This document shows positions 8,799 to 17,103 of a stretch of DNA of 64,000 nt, in pieces. The number at the start of each line of letters is the position of its first letter. Within the stretch, counting starts at the first letter, position 1. A model generated the notes under the pieces. It did not search any database, was not told where the DNA came from, and saw only the letters and a program-made list of their open reading frames with translations. Source of the DNA: Fischerella sp. JS2 (GTDB lineage Bacteria > Cyanobacteriota > Cyanobacteriia > Cyanobacteriales > Nostocaceae); the NCBI RefSeq assembly GCF_032393985.1, contig NZ_CP135918.1, positions 6,821,724-6,885,723 of the forward strand, given 5' to 3'. Made by a program: the position numbers and the translations under genes.

Positions 8799-10118
8799 AT
8801 GACACTCAGTAAATGGATTAATCAAAAACTATTTTTATATAGCTCTGCTTATTCGGAGGATAAAACTGAAGATTTGATAAAAACTGAGAAAACATTCAAA
8901 TTGTCAGTCATTACTCAATTTTTTCCTCCAGATTACGCAGCTACAGGACAATTGTTAGAAGAACTGACTAGGCAATTGGGAATTTTAGGGGTAGATATTG
9001 AAGTTTTTACAAGTCAGCCAGGATATGCTTTTCGAGCTTCTCATGCCCCAGCTGTCGAAAATTTAGGTAAAGTACAAGTACAACGATCGCGCACTGCTCA
9101 ACTTTGGCCAGGACGTATTCGAGGTAAAGCAGTAAATGGAGTTCTGTTTACTCTGCGCGCTGTACTTCATTTACTGAAAAATGGTAGTCGTTTCAACTTA
9201 TTGTTATTGACCACAGCACCACCATTTTTGCCAGTCATAGGATATTTAGCTCATAGTTGGTTGAAAATTCCCTATATCTGCATACTCTATGATCTATATC
9301 CAGATATTGCGATCGCTCTGAATGTGGTCTCAAAAGACCATTGGCTAGCAAAGCTTTGGCAGAAACTAAATAAATTAGTTTGGCAAAAATCCAAAGCAAT
9401 CATAGTTCTCAGTCCTGCAATGAAAATGCGAGTGACTGCTATTTGTCCACAGGTAGCCGATAAGGTTTTTGTAATTCACAGTTGGGGAGATCCTGATTTG
9501 ATAATACCCATAGCCAAAAAAGAGAACTGGTTCGCATGGAAGTACAACTTAGTAAATAAGTTTACAGTGCTTTACTCTGGCAACATGGGTCGTTGTCATG
9601 ACATGGACACCATCTTGGAAGCAGCCAAACTACTACAAGATGAACCAATTCAGTTTGTGTTTATTGGTAGTGGAGCAAAACAGGAAGAATTAATCAAGGA
9701 TGTAAATCGCTTAAGACTAAAAAATTTTGTCTTTTTACCTTATCAAGACAAAGAAGTATTACCTTACTCTTTGACAGCTGGTGATTTGTCTCTAGTGAGT
9801 GTGGATGCGGGTATGGAAAGCTTAGTGGCTCCCAGCAAACTTTATCCAGCCTTAGCATCCGGGCGACCAATAGCAGTTATTTGTTCACAGTATTCATATT
9901 TGAGACAAATGATTACAGAAGCCAATTGTGGTGACACCTTTGAAAATGGAGACAGTCATGGGTTGGCTGAGTTTATTCGCCTGCTGAGTCAAGACCAGGA
10001 ATTAGCAAAGCGTATGGGTAGGGCTGGTCGTCAGTATATGCGATCGCACTTTACACCTCAAATTGTATCTCGACAATATTTACAAGTTTTGCAGCAGAGT
10101 ATTAGCTTGGATAAATAA
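8799..10118 (+). CDS. Family 4 glycosyltransferase, WcaI-like
   Basis: About 439 residues with a GT-B two-domain fold. An N-terminal FFPPDYAATGQLLEEL motif and a GNMGRCHDM linker are followed by the C-terminal donor domain with PSKLYPALASGRP, in the position of the usual sugar-nucleotide binding segment. The layout resembles WcaI-type glycosyltransferases of colanic-acid-like pathways, which add a hexose to a lipid-linked oligosaccharide on the cytoplasmic face. The frame opens at a TTG (8751), but AGGA at 8787-8790 is correctly placed for the ATG at 8799, so that start was chosen. It is the first gene of the plus-strand run. Donor and acceptor are unknown. Confidence 0.9.
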   Translation: MTLSKWINQKLFLYSSAYSEDKTEDLIKTEKTFKLSVITQFFPPDYAATGQLLEELTRQLGILGVDIEVFTSQPGYAFRASHAPAVENLGKVQVQRSRTAQLWPGRIRGKAVNGVLFTLRAVLHLLKNGSRFNLLLLTTAPPFLPVIGYLAHSWLKIPYICILYDLYPDIAIALNVVSKDHWLAKLWQKLNKLVWQKSKAIIVLSPAMKMRVTAICPQVADKVFVIHSWGDPDLIIPIAKKENWFAWKYNLVNKFTVLYSGNMGRCHDMDTILEAAKLLQDEPIQFVFIGSGAKQEELIKDVNRLRLKNFVFLPYQDKEVLPYSLTAGDLSLVSVDAGMESLVAPSKLYPALASGRPIAVICSQYSYLRQMITEANCGDTFENGDSHGLAEFIRLLSQDQELAKRMGRAGRQYMRSHFTPQIVSRQYLQVLQQSISLDK

Positions 10119-10286
10119 ATAAAACTAAAAAATTTTGTTTTATTATCGAAGCATTTGTTCTTTAGAACTAGAAAAAATTGAATTAAGCCAAAGTAAATAT
10201 TGTTATTTATTTAGGAGCTGGGCTTCGATGGTCTTATGATCTCAGTCCCTCCAACGTAACCTTCTAATTAATCATGGGAGGCCGAA

Positions 10287-10715
10287 TTGCACAGAAGGTG
10301 TGACCGTAATCGGAAACGCTCGAAACGAAGAGCTATCTATTGTCCAATTCATGGATGTTATCTTAATAGTGTTAGTCAAAAATATCAGTTGTATGCAGAC
10401 CGGGCAGGACAATTACAACAAAGGGGTATACCTCGACGGAATGCATTAATGTTGGTAGCACACCAGACAGCAGTTCCCCTAAATGGAGAGTGGGTAGAAG
10501 CTTTTTGGTGTGAGCAATGTCAGTCAACTAAGTGGTATCACGTCTGTAAAGGCGAAAATAATACATACGAAATAAAAAATGTGCCACCAGAACTTTGGCA
10601 ACACGCAACAGGAGTGATAGATCCTCAAGGAAACCCTTCTGTAGGTGAGTTTACTCGCCGCCATGCACGATTAGTTAACCACAACAGCATCAAAGATTTT
10701 CAGTTTGTAGGATAA
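10287..10715 (+). CDS. Conserved small protein with zinc-ribbon-like cysteines
   Basis: 142 residues, very basic at the N-terminus (HRRCDRNRKRSKRR), then a CPIHGC pair near residues 19-24 and a second CEQC near 74-77 with a further Cys near 87. Paired C/H knuckles suggest a structural zinc site. No catalytic motif is recognised. The start is a TTG; GGGAGG at 10275-10280 lies 6 bases before it and is the best ribosome binding site available, while the nearby ATG at 10274 is out of frame and opens only a 9-codon frame. It may be an RNA- or DNA-binding protein judging by its charge, but that is a guess. It sits between a glycosyltransferase and the wbp genes and need not act in polysaccharide synthesis. 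Confidence 0.75.
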   Translation: MHRRCDRNRKRSKRRAIYCPIHGCYLNSVSQKYQLYADRAGQLQQRGIPRRNALMLVAHQTAVPLNGEWVEAFWCEQCQSTKWYHVCKGENNTYEIKNVPPELWQHATGVIDPQGNPSVGEFTRRHARLVNHNSIKDFQFVG

Positions 10716-10987
10716 ATCAAACTTAGTTGTTGGTAGTTAGTAGTTTTTTGTTGCTCGTTGTAGCCTTCAAACTAGTAATTCTAGTGCTTTTAAGCAGAAT
10801 TTTCTATCTCCGCAAAATGGAACAGATATTTGCTGATGTAATTTAGGTTTGACTAAATTAGTGGTTACTTATTTATTGACTATTAATCACTAGTTTTAAC
10901 ATAACTGAACAAAATAGATAAAATTTTCGGCTTTTAAATTAATTGAATAAACGAATACAATCAAATCCACTTTTGAGGTGATAAAAT

Positions 10988-12298
10988 ATGTTACTTAAAG
11001 AACTCAAAGATAAAATTAATAATAAACAAGCAAAAATTGGCATTATTGGGCTTGGATATGTAGGTCTACCAATATTAGTAGCCTTTGCTCAAAAAGGATT
11101 TTCAGTAATTGGTTTTGATATTGATCAGCAGAAAATTGACCAAATTAAGCAAGGTAAATCATATATTAAACATATTGCTTCAGAAACTTTAAAGCATGAA
11201 TTAATTGATGCCACAACTGACATGAGTCGTTTGGGGGAAGTGGATGCAATTATTATTTGTGTCCCTACACCTTTAAATACACATAGAGAGCCTGACTTAA
11301 CCTATGTGATTGAAACGACTTATACAATTGCCAGTCATTTGAAAATCGGACAGCTAGTGGTTTTGGAAAGTACTACTTATCCAGGAACTACAGAAGAAGT
11401 AATGCTGCCTATCCTTTCTAAAACTGGTTTTGTAGTTGGTCAAGAATTTTCACTTGCTTATTCTCCAGAACGTGAAGACCCTGCTAATGGCAAGTTTTCT
11501 TTAGTTAATGTACCAAAAGTAGTTGGTGGAACTACACCCTTATGTCTGGAACTTGCTCAGACTCTCTATAACCAAATTATTGTTAAAACAGTGCCAGTAT
11601 CTTCTACTAAAACAGCAGAAGCAACAAAAATTCTAGAAAACATTTACCGCGCTGTTAATATCGCCCTTGTTAACGAACTGAAGATTCTATTCCACAAAAT
11701 GGATATAGATATCTGGGAAGTAATTGAAGCAGCGAAAACTAAGCCCTTTGGTTTTCAAGCTTTTTATCCTGGCCCTGGTTGGGGTGGACATTGTATTCCT
11801 ATTGATCCGTTTTACTTAACATGGAAAGCTAGAGAATATGATGTTTCATTGCAATTTATTGAGTTAGCTGGTGAAGTTAATACTTTAATGCCTAACTATG
11901 TAGTTAATAGATTAATTTCTGCTCTCAATAGTCAATGTAAACCTCTCAAAAACTCTCAAATTCTCATCTTAGGAGTTGCTTACAAAAAAAATGTAGATGA
12001 TCAACGGGAAAGCCCTTCTCTCAAAATCATTCAACTTTTACAACATCAAGAAGCAAAAGTCGAATATCATGACCCTTATGCTCCTACCTGTTTTGGTCAT
12101 CGTCATTATCCAGAAATTAATTTAAAATCTGTACCTTTAACCAAAGATAATTTACGAAAATTTGATGCTGTCATTATTGCTACAGACCATGATAATGTAG
12201 ACTATCAATTAGTAGCTGAGCATTCATCCCTAATTATAGATACTCGTAATGTTTTATCAGCAAAAGGATTAAATGCAAACAATGCTGTCTGTGCGTAA
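10988..12298 (+). CDS. wbpA: UDP-N-acetylglucosamine 6-dehydrogenase (WbpA-like)
   Basis: 436 residues. The NAD-binding motif GIIGLGYVGLP is at 18-28, and the catalytic cysteine is Cys269 in GPGWGGHCIPIDP. The short HCIPIDPFYLTWKA form is typical of dehydrogenases that oxidise C6 of UDP-N-acetylhexosamines (WbpA, WecC relatives), as opposed to UDP-glucose dehydrogenase. The product would be UDP-GlcNAcA, first step of the WbpA-B-E-D-I route. The following genes are WbpB-, WbpD- and WbpE-like and nearly contiguous (10-bp gap, 14-bp overlap, 83-bp gap), which strongly supports the assignment. The AGGTG before ATAAAATATG is a fair ribosome binding site. Confidence 0.9.
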   Translation: MLLKELKDKINNKQAKIGIIGLGYVGLPILVAFAQKGFSVIGFDIDQQKIDQIKQGKSYIKHIASETLKHELIDATTDMSRLGEVDAIIICVPTPLNTHREPDLTYVIETTYTIASHLKIGQLVVLESTTYPGTTEEVMLPILSKTGFVVGQEFSLAYSPEREDPANGKFSLVNVPKVVGGTTPLCLELAQTLYNQIIVKTVPVSSTKTAEATKILENIYRAVNIALVNELKILFHKMDIDIWEVIEAAKTKPFGFQAFYPGPGWGGHCIPIDPFYLTWKAREYDVSLQFIELAGEVNTLMPNYVVNRLISALNSQCKPLKNSQILILGVAYKKNVDDQRESPSLKIIQLLQHQEAKVEYHDPYAPTCFGHRHYPEINLKSVPLTKDNLRKFDAVIIATDHDNVDYQLVAEHSSLIIDTRNVLSAKGLNANNAVCA

Positions 12299-12308
12299 TT
12301 AATCTTGA

Positions 12309-13343
12309 ATGGAGACATTTTTCATAAATATGACGCCTCTTGTTGATAAATATATAGCAGTAATTGGCTGCGGCTACTGGGGTAAAAATTTAGTTCGCAA
12401 TTTTGCTGAATTAGATGTTTTGCGGGTTGTTTGCGATGCTAATCAGGAAACCTTAGCAAAATTTGAAGAACAATATGGCATTGAGAGTGTAACTAACATT
12501 AATGAAGTCTTGTCAATGTCAGATGTAAAAGCAGTAGTAATTGCTACACCAGCAGCAACTCATGCCAGTTTAGTAATGGAAGCATTAGCTGCTGGTAAAG
12601 ATGTTTTTGTCGAGAAACCCCTGGCTTTAACTCTAGAAGATGCTCTAGCCATTCAAACTGCCGCTTACAAAAGCGATAAAATTCTCATGGTAGGCCATCT
12701 ATTGGAGTATCATCCGGCTTTAGTCAAACTCCGCAGCCTAGTAGCTGAAGGCAAAATTGGTCAACTGCAATATATTTATTCCAATCGTTTGAGTTGCGGA
12801 AAAGTCCGCACAGAAGAAAACGTACTTTGGAGTTTTGCCCCCCACGACATTTGTTCTATTTTAGGATTTATTGGCAAACTACCAATATCTGTTCAAGCTG
12901 TTGGTAGTTCTCGTTTGGGTGAAGTCGAAGATTTTTGCGTCATAAATCTAGAGTTTGAGCAAAACTTTAAAGCTCATATTTTTGTGAGTTGGTTTCACCC
13001 TTTTAAAGAACACAGGTTGGTGGTAGTAGGAGATGCTGGAACAGCTGTTTTTGATGATGTTTCGGTGAACGAAAAGTTAATAATTTATGAACAGAAATTA
13101 GAGTGGCAACATCATATTCCAGTTATTCACAAAGGAGGAAAAAATTCTATTAACCTAGAGCCAGCAGAACCCTTAAAGTTAGAGTGCCAACATTTTTTAG
13201 ATTGTATTACAACCAGGCAAACTCCTGTCACTAATATCCAGAATGGAATTGATGTTTTGACAGTTTTACAAGCTGCTCAATTATCGTTAGAATCTCAAGG
13301 CAAAGTAATTTATCTCAAGGAGAACCAACTTGTCGTTAGTTAA
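12309..13343 (+). CDS. wbpB: Gfo/Idh/MocA oxidoreductase, WbpB-like (UDP-GlcNAcA 3-dehydrogenase)
   Basis: 344 residues. Rossmann motif AVIGCGYWGKN near 17-27 and the family EKP motif with Lys103 (VFVEKPLALT). WbpB-type enzymes oxidise C3 of UDP-GlcNAcA to the 3-keto sugar that the aminotransferase WbpE then aminates; in characterised systems WbpB and WbpE act as a pair with 2-oxoglutarate recycling NADH. The frame could also start at the ATG at 12330, seven codons in; neither has a strong ribosome binding site. Its neighbours are the dehydrogenase upstream and the acetyltransferase overlapping its 3' end. Confidence 0.88.
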   Translation: METFFINMTPLVDKYIAVIGCGYWGKNLVRNFAELDVLRVVCDANQETLAKFEEQYGIESVTNINEVLSMSDVKAVVIATPAATHASLVMEALAAGKDVFVEKPLALTLEDALAIQTAAYKSDKILMVGHLLEYHPALVKLRSLVAEGKIGQLQYIYSNRLSCGKVRTEENVLWSFAPHDICSILGFIGKLPISVQAVGSSRLGEVEDFCVINLEFEQNFKAHIFVSWFHPFKEHRLVVVGDAGTAVFDDVSVNEKLIIYEQKLEWQHHIPVIHKGGKNSINLEPAEPLKLECQHFLDCITTRQTPVTNIQNGIDVLTVLQAAQLSLESQGKVIYLKENQLVVS

Positions 13344-13941
13344 TTCTCATTCCAAACAAGATTTAGATTATTTTGTGCATGAATCTGCCTATGTAGATCA
13401 GCCGTGTACAATTGGTAATGGGACACAAATATGGCATTTTAGCCATGTGATGCCAAATGTAGAAATGGGAGAAAAATGTAAAATTGGGCAAAATGTTTTT
13501 ATTGCTGCTGGTGTCAAAATTGGGCAGAATGTCAAAATTCAAAATAACGTTTCTGTCTACGATGGGGTGACTTTAGAAGATGACGTTTTTTGTGGGCCTA
13601 GTTGTGTATTTACCAATATTAATACACCACGTTCTGCTTTTCCTCGCAATACCAAAGACCACTATTTAAAAACTTTGGTGAAACAGGGTGCGACGATAGG
13701 AGCTAACGCCACAATTGTTTGTGGTCATACCATCGGACGTTATGCGTTTATTGGTGCAGGGTCAACTGTTACTAAAGATGTGCCAGATTATGCATTAGTT
13801 TATGGCAATCCAGCAAAACAAGTGGGTTGGATGTGTGAATGCGGTGCTAAATTAGAAAAATTTGACGATATGACTGTCTGTGAAGCCTGCGATCGCAAGT
13901 ATCAGTATAGTGGTGAAAATCAAATTACAAGGATTGTGTAA
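13330..13941 (+). CDS. wbpD: Left-handed beta-helix N-acetyltransferase, WbpD-like
   Basis: 203 residues of hexapeptide repeats (IGNGTQIW, IGQNVFIAAG, IGQNVKIQNN, IGANATIVCG, IGRYAFIGAG), the trimeric acyl-CoA-dependent transferase fold. A C-terminal tail after the GNPAKQVGW motif has two cysteine pairs (CECG near 167 and CEAC near 182), a small zinc-ribbon-like extension seen in many WbpD homologues. Expected reaction: acetylation of the 3-amino group of UDP-GlcNAc3NA. The start is a TTG at 13330, overlapping wbpB by 14 bases; AAGGAG at 13318-13323 lies 6 bases before it, which decides the start and indicates coupled translation. Confidence 0.9.
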   Translation: MSLVNSHSKQDLDYFVHESAYVDQPCTIGNGTQIWHFSHVMPNVEMGEKCKIGQNVFIAAGVKIGQNVKIQNNVSVYDGVTLEDDVFCGPSCVFTNINTPRSAFPRNTKDHYLKTLVKQGATIGANATIVCGHTIGRYAFIGAGSTVTKDVPDYALVYGNPAKQVGWMCECGAKLEKFDDMTVCEACDRKYQYSGENQITRIV

Positions 13942-14024
13942 TTGAAGAGCTATTGTCTCGTGTGTATTTGTGATTAAACTGGGAAAATTGACAAATTTGA
14001 TAAATTATTATTTATAAAAACTGC

Positions 14025-15161
14025 ATGAATAAAACCAACATCCCCCCATTTGATGCTACTGTTCAGTATCAAAAGATTGCAGATCAAATTGAGAAAAGTA
14101 TCTGTGCAGTTATGGCTGGAGGGCGTTACATTATGGGTCCTCAAGTCAAAGAGTTTGAAATCCAGTTTGCTCAATATCTGGGTTGTGAACAAGTCATTTC
14201 TTGCAATTCTGGTACAGACGCACTACATTTAGCTCTCAGAGCATTGCGAATCGGTTCTGGAGATGAAGTCATTACTACGCCTTTTACATTTATTGCTACA
14301 ACAGAAGCGATTGGTATAGTAGGGGCAACTCCAGTTTTTGTTGATGTAGATTTCAGTAGCTACAACATAGATACCAGCTTAATTGAAGCAAAAATAACAG
14401 AACGTACCAAAGCAATTTTGCCAGTGCATCTATACGGGCGTCCATGTAATATGACTGCAATTATGGAAATTGCCCGTAAGTATAATCTGAAAGTGATTGA
14501 AGATTGCGCTCAAGCTACAGGTGCAACATGGGATGGGAAAAAGGTAGGGACAATTGGGGATGCTGGTTGTTTTAGCTTCTTTCCTACCAAAAATTTAGGA
14601 TGTTTTGGCGATGGCGGTGCAGTCGCAACTTCCGATCCAGAAATTGCAGAACGGGTTGAGTATCTACGCAGACATGGTGGTAAGGTAAAGTATCATCATG
14701 AAGAATTGGGACTAAATAGTCGCTTGGATACTGTGCAAGCTACTGTTTTACTAATAAAGCTACCATATTTAGATCAGTGGAATGCAGCCAGAAGTGCGAT
14801 CGCAAATTACTACCTCAAACAACTAGCTCACGTCAAAGGCATAATTTTACCTGATGTAGTACAAGGTGGAAACTCTGTCTGGAATCAATTTACTATTCGG
14901 GTATTAAACGGTCAACGTGACAACTTGCAAAAAATCCTCAAAGAAAAAGGTGTGGCTAGCATGGTGTATTACCCCATTCCTCTACATCTGCAAGAAGTTC
15001 ATACTGACTTAGGTTACACTTCTGGTTCCTTCCCAGTTAGTGAACAACTTAGCTGTGAAGTCCTCTCCTTACCTATGTTCCCCGAACTGGAACCAACGGC
15101 ACAACAAATTGTAACTGAAACTGTTAGTCAAGCTTTAGCTGATATCTACTGTTTCCAGTAA
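14025..15161 (+). CDS. wbpE: DegT/DnrJ/EryC1/StrS aminotransferase, WbpE-like
   Basis: 378 residues. A PLP-dependent sugar aminotransferase with the lysine that forms the internal aldimine at Lys189 ([14 protein letters not shown]), the cofactor-contacting Asp160 (VIEDCAQA) and an [11 protein letters not shown] segment near 61-71 that binds the phosphate. In the Wbp pathway this enzyme transfers an amino group to C3 of the 3-keto UDP-GlcNAcA. Gene order A-B-D-E argues for that role over other 3- or 4-aminotransferases. Length is normal for the family. Confidence 0.9.
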   Translation: MNKTNIPPFDATVQYQKIADQIEKSICAVMAGGRYIMGPQVKEFEIQFAQYLGCEQVISCNSGTDALHLALRALRIGSGDEVITTPFTFIATTEAIGIVGATPVFVDVDFSSYNIDTSLIEAKITERTKAILPVHLYGRPCNMTAIMEIARKYNLKVIEDCAQATGATWDGKKVGTIGDAGCFSFFPTKNLGCFGDGGAVATSDPEIAERVEYLRRHGGKVKYHHEELGLNSRLDTVQATVLLIKLPYLDQWNAARSAIANYYLKQLAHVKGIILPDVVQGGNSVWNQFTIRVLNGQRDNLQKILKEKGVASMVYYPIPLHLQEVHTDLGYTSGSFPVSEQLSCEVLSLPMFPELEPTAQQIVTETVSQALADIYCFQ

Positions 15162-15226
15162 ATTAAATTTACTTTGATAGCCTGTTTTTACACGCTTTTT
15201 TTATTAACTTCTGCTGAGTATATGTA

Positions 15227-15622
15227 ATGACAACAGAATCATTACCATCCCGTTTAAAAATACTTTCTTACACAACTTTATTTGTCAGTATTGCTTTTGG
15301 AATTGTGGGACAACTGCTCATGAAACACACCATGAGCAATTTGAATGCTGGATTTTTCTCCTGGACATTCATTCAACAATTGGCACTTGCTTTGACAACA
15401 TATAGCCTGGGTGTTGTGAATTGGGTATTTGCTTTACGAGTAGTGAAATTAAGTATTGCCTATCCTTTAACAAGTCTAAACTATGTAGGAATTTTATTTG
15501 GCTCTTATTACTTTTTTGATGAAAAAATTACTTCGGTTCGTATTATTGGTGTTGTACTAATTTTTATAGGAGTTTTACTAGTCGCATTGCCAATTCAAAA
15601 ATCAAAACAGCATCATCATTAG
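15227..15622 (+). CDS. Small four-helix EamA/SMR-type membrane protein (ArnE/ArnF-like), first of pair
   Basis: 131 residues with four hydrophobic helices (about 12-30, 45-65, 73-93 and 102-122). The sequence begins its first helix with FGIVGQLLMKH, the SMR/EamA pattern. Paired small proteins of this kind (ArnE with ArnF) flip undecaprenyl-phosphate-linked aminoarabinose across the inner membrane. The second partner begins 10 bases downstream, so the two are translationally linked and likely form a heterodimer. In this setting they may flip a lipid-linked sugar used to modify the polysaccharide. That substrate is inference. The C-terminus ends in three native histidines. Confidence 0.82.
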   Translation: MTTESLPSRLKILSYTTLFVSIAFGIVGQLLMKHTMSNLNAGFFSWTFIQQLALALTTYSLGVVNWVFALRVVKLSIAYPLTSLNYVGILFGSYYFFDEKITSVRIIGVVLIFIGVLLVALPIQKSKQHHH

Positions 15623-15632
15623 GTAACAGCAA

Positions 15633-15992
15633 ATGAACCTAATTCCTTGGTTAATTTTAATAACAGTGGTGATTCTAGGTACAGTTGGACAGTTATCACT
15701 AAAATATGCTTTCCAAGCTCCCAAATCCTCTAATTTAGAGCAAAAATCCTCTAAAAATTTGTTGCTTTCGCCCTTCTTTTGGATATGGTTTACTAGCTAT
15801 GTCATCGTGACTATTTTATGGCTGTTAGTCCTGCGAACAATTCCTCTGAGTCAAGCATTTCCAGCTCTTGGTTTAACGTTTGCCTTAGTGCCTTTAGCGT
15901 CTAATCGTTTTTTAGGAGAAAAAGTCGTTCTGAGTCAGTGGTTTGGTATTGCAATTATTATCACTGGTGTCATTCTTGTTGTACAGAAATAG
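15633..15992 (+). CDS. Small four-helix EamA/SMR-type membrane protein (ArnE/ArnF-like), second of pair
   Basis: 119 residues, four hydrophobic helices, with GTVGQLSLKYAF at the first helix echoing GQLLMK of its upstream neighbour, and LGEKVVLSQWFGI before the last helix, a hallmark of the EamA/SMR fold. A polar insertion (about 30-43) separates helices 1 and 2. It is 10 bases downstream of the first member, so a heterodimer is likely. Multidrug export of EmrE type is the main alternative, but the position directly after the Wbp genes favours a sugar-lipid role. Confidence 0.82.
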   Translation: MNLIPWLILITVVILGTVGQLSLKYAFQAPKSSNLEQKSSKNLLLSPFFWIWFTSYVIVTILWLLVLRTIPLSQAFPALGLTFALVPLASNRFLGEKVVLSQWFGIAIIITGVILVVQK

Positions 15993-16103
15993 CTAGAAAA
16001 ATTTTTAGGATATTATAGCCATTAATTCTCTGCATTCATCTAAATTATTTGGCTAGTTATTAATCTTTGTAAACGACATAAAATTAATACAAGAGAAAAA
16101 TAT

Positions 16104-17099
16104 ATGACAAATATTCCTAGAAAAATATTAGTGACTGGCGTTGCTGGTTTTCTTGGTTCCCATCTGCTCGATAAACTAATCGCTTGCGGTCATGAGGTGA
16201 TTGGTATCGATAACCTATCAATGGGAAAAATAGAAAATATTGGGCATCATTTAACCAATAAACAATTTCAGTTTCTGCAAAAAGATATTACTGAAAAAAG
16301 TACCTTTGATAACTTAGCTACAGATATTGATTGCATCGTTCACCTGGCCGCCTTCAAAATTCCCCGCTACGGCAAAGCCATTGATACATTGAAAATTAAC
16401 TATCAAGGTACAGATAATGTGTTGGAGCTAGCACGACAGTTAAATTGTAAATGTGTGTTGGCTTCCACCTCCGATGTTTACGGACGAAACCCCAAAATTC
16501 CCTTCAGCGAAGACGATGATTCTGTGCTTGGTTCGTCAAAAGTTGCCCGTTGGAGTTACGCTGTTTCCAAACTCTTTGATGAACATCTTGCCTTCGCCTA
16601 TCAAGATAGCTATGGTTTTCCTGTAGTCCTGCTCAGGTTTTTTGGTTCCTACGGCCCACGCCATCACCTCTCATGGTGGGGAGGCCCTCAATCAGTATTT
16701 ATTGAACAAGTATTAAATGATGGTGAAATTACCATTCATGGTGACGGAATGCAAACTCGTAGCTTTACCTTTGTCAGCGATACTGTAGAAGGAATATACG
16801 CCGCCACTATCAAACCAGAAGCTAATGGCGAAATTTTTAATATTGGCAGTAATCATGAAATAACCATTCTTGAACTTGCCCAAACTATTAAACGACTGAG
16901 TAATACTCCTGGTGAACTCAAACTTAAGTTCATTCCCTACGAATCTTTCACCGGTCGCAAATACGAAGATGTTAGACGGCGAGTTCCTGATAGTACTAAG
17001 TGTGAAAAACTTCTGGGTGTGAAAGCACAAGTAGGACTAGAAGAAGGATTATCTCGTACTATTTCTTGGCAGCGTAGTTTGGGTCTTTATAAATATTAG
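16104..17099 (+). CDS. Extended SDR NAD-dependent sugar epimerase/dehydratase
   Basis: 331 residues. Nucleotide-binding motif TGVAGFLGSH at 11-20, a STSDVYGR active-site serine/threonine segment near 121-128, and the catalytic pair Tyr152 and Lys156 (YAVSK). This is the extended short-chain dehydrogenase family that includes UDP-glucose 4-epimerase, UDP-glucuronate decarboxylase and related enzymes; the pattern does not fix which. It lies 4 bases before the FAD oxidoreductase gene, so the two are probably co-transcribed and could act in one sugar-modifying step. Confidence 0.88.
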   Translation: MTNIPRKILVTGVAGFLGSHLLDKLIACGHEVIGIDNLSMGKIENIGHHLTNKQFQFLQKDITEKSTFDNLATDIDCIVHLAAFKIPRYGKAIDTLKINYQGTDNVLELARQLNCKCVLASTSDVYGRNPKIPFSEDDDSVLGSSKVARWSYAVSKLFDEHLAFAYQDSYGFPVVLLRFFGSYGPRHHLSWWGGPQSVFIEQVLNDGEITIHGDGMQTRSFTFVSDTVEGIYAATIKPEANGEIFNIGSNHEITILELAQTIKRLSNTPGELKLKFIPYESFTGRKYEDVRRRVPDSTKCEKLLGVKAQVGLEEGLSRTISWQRSLGLYKY

Positions 17100-17103
17100 A
17101 AGC

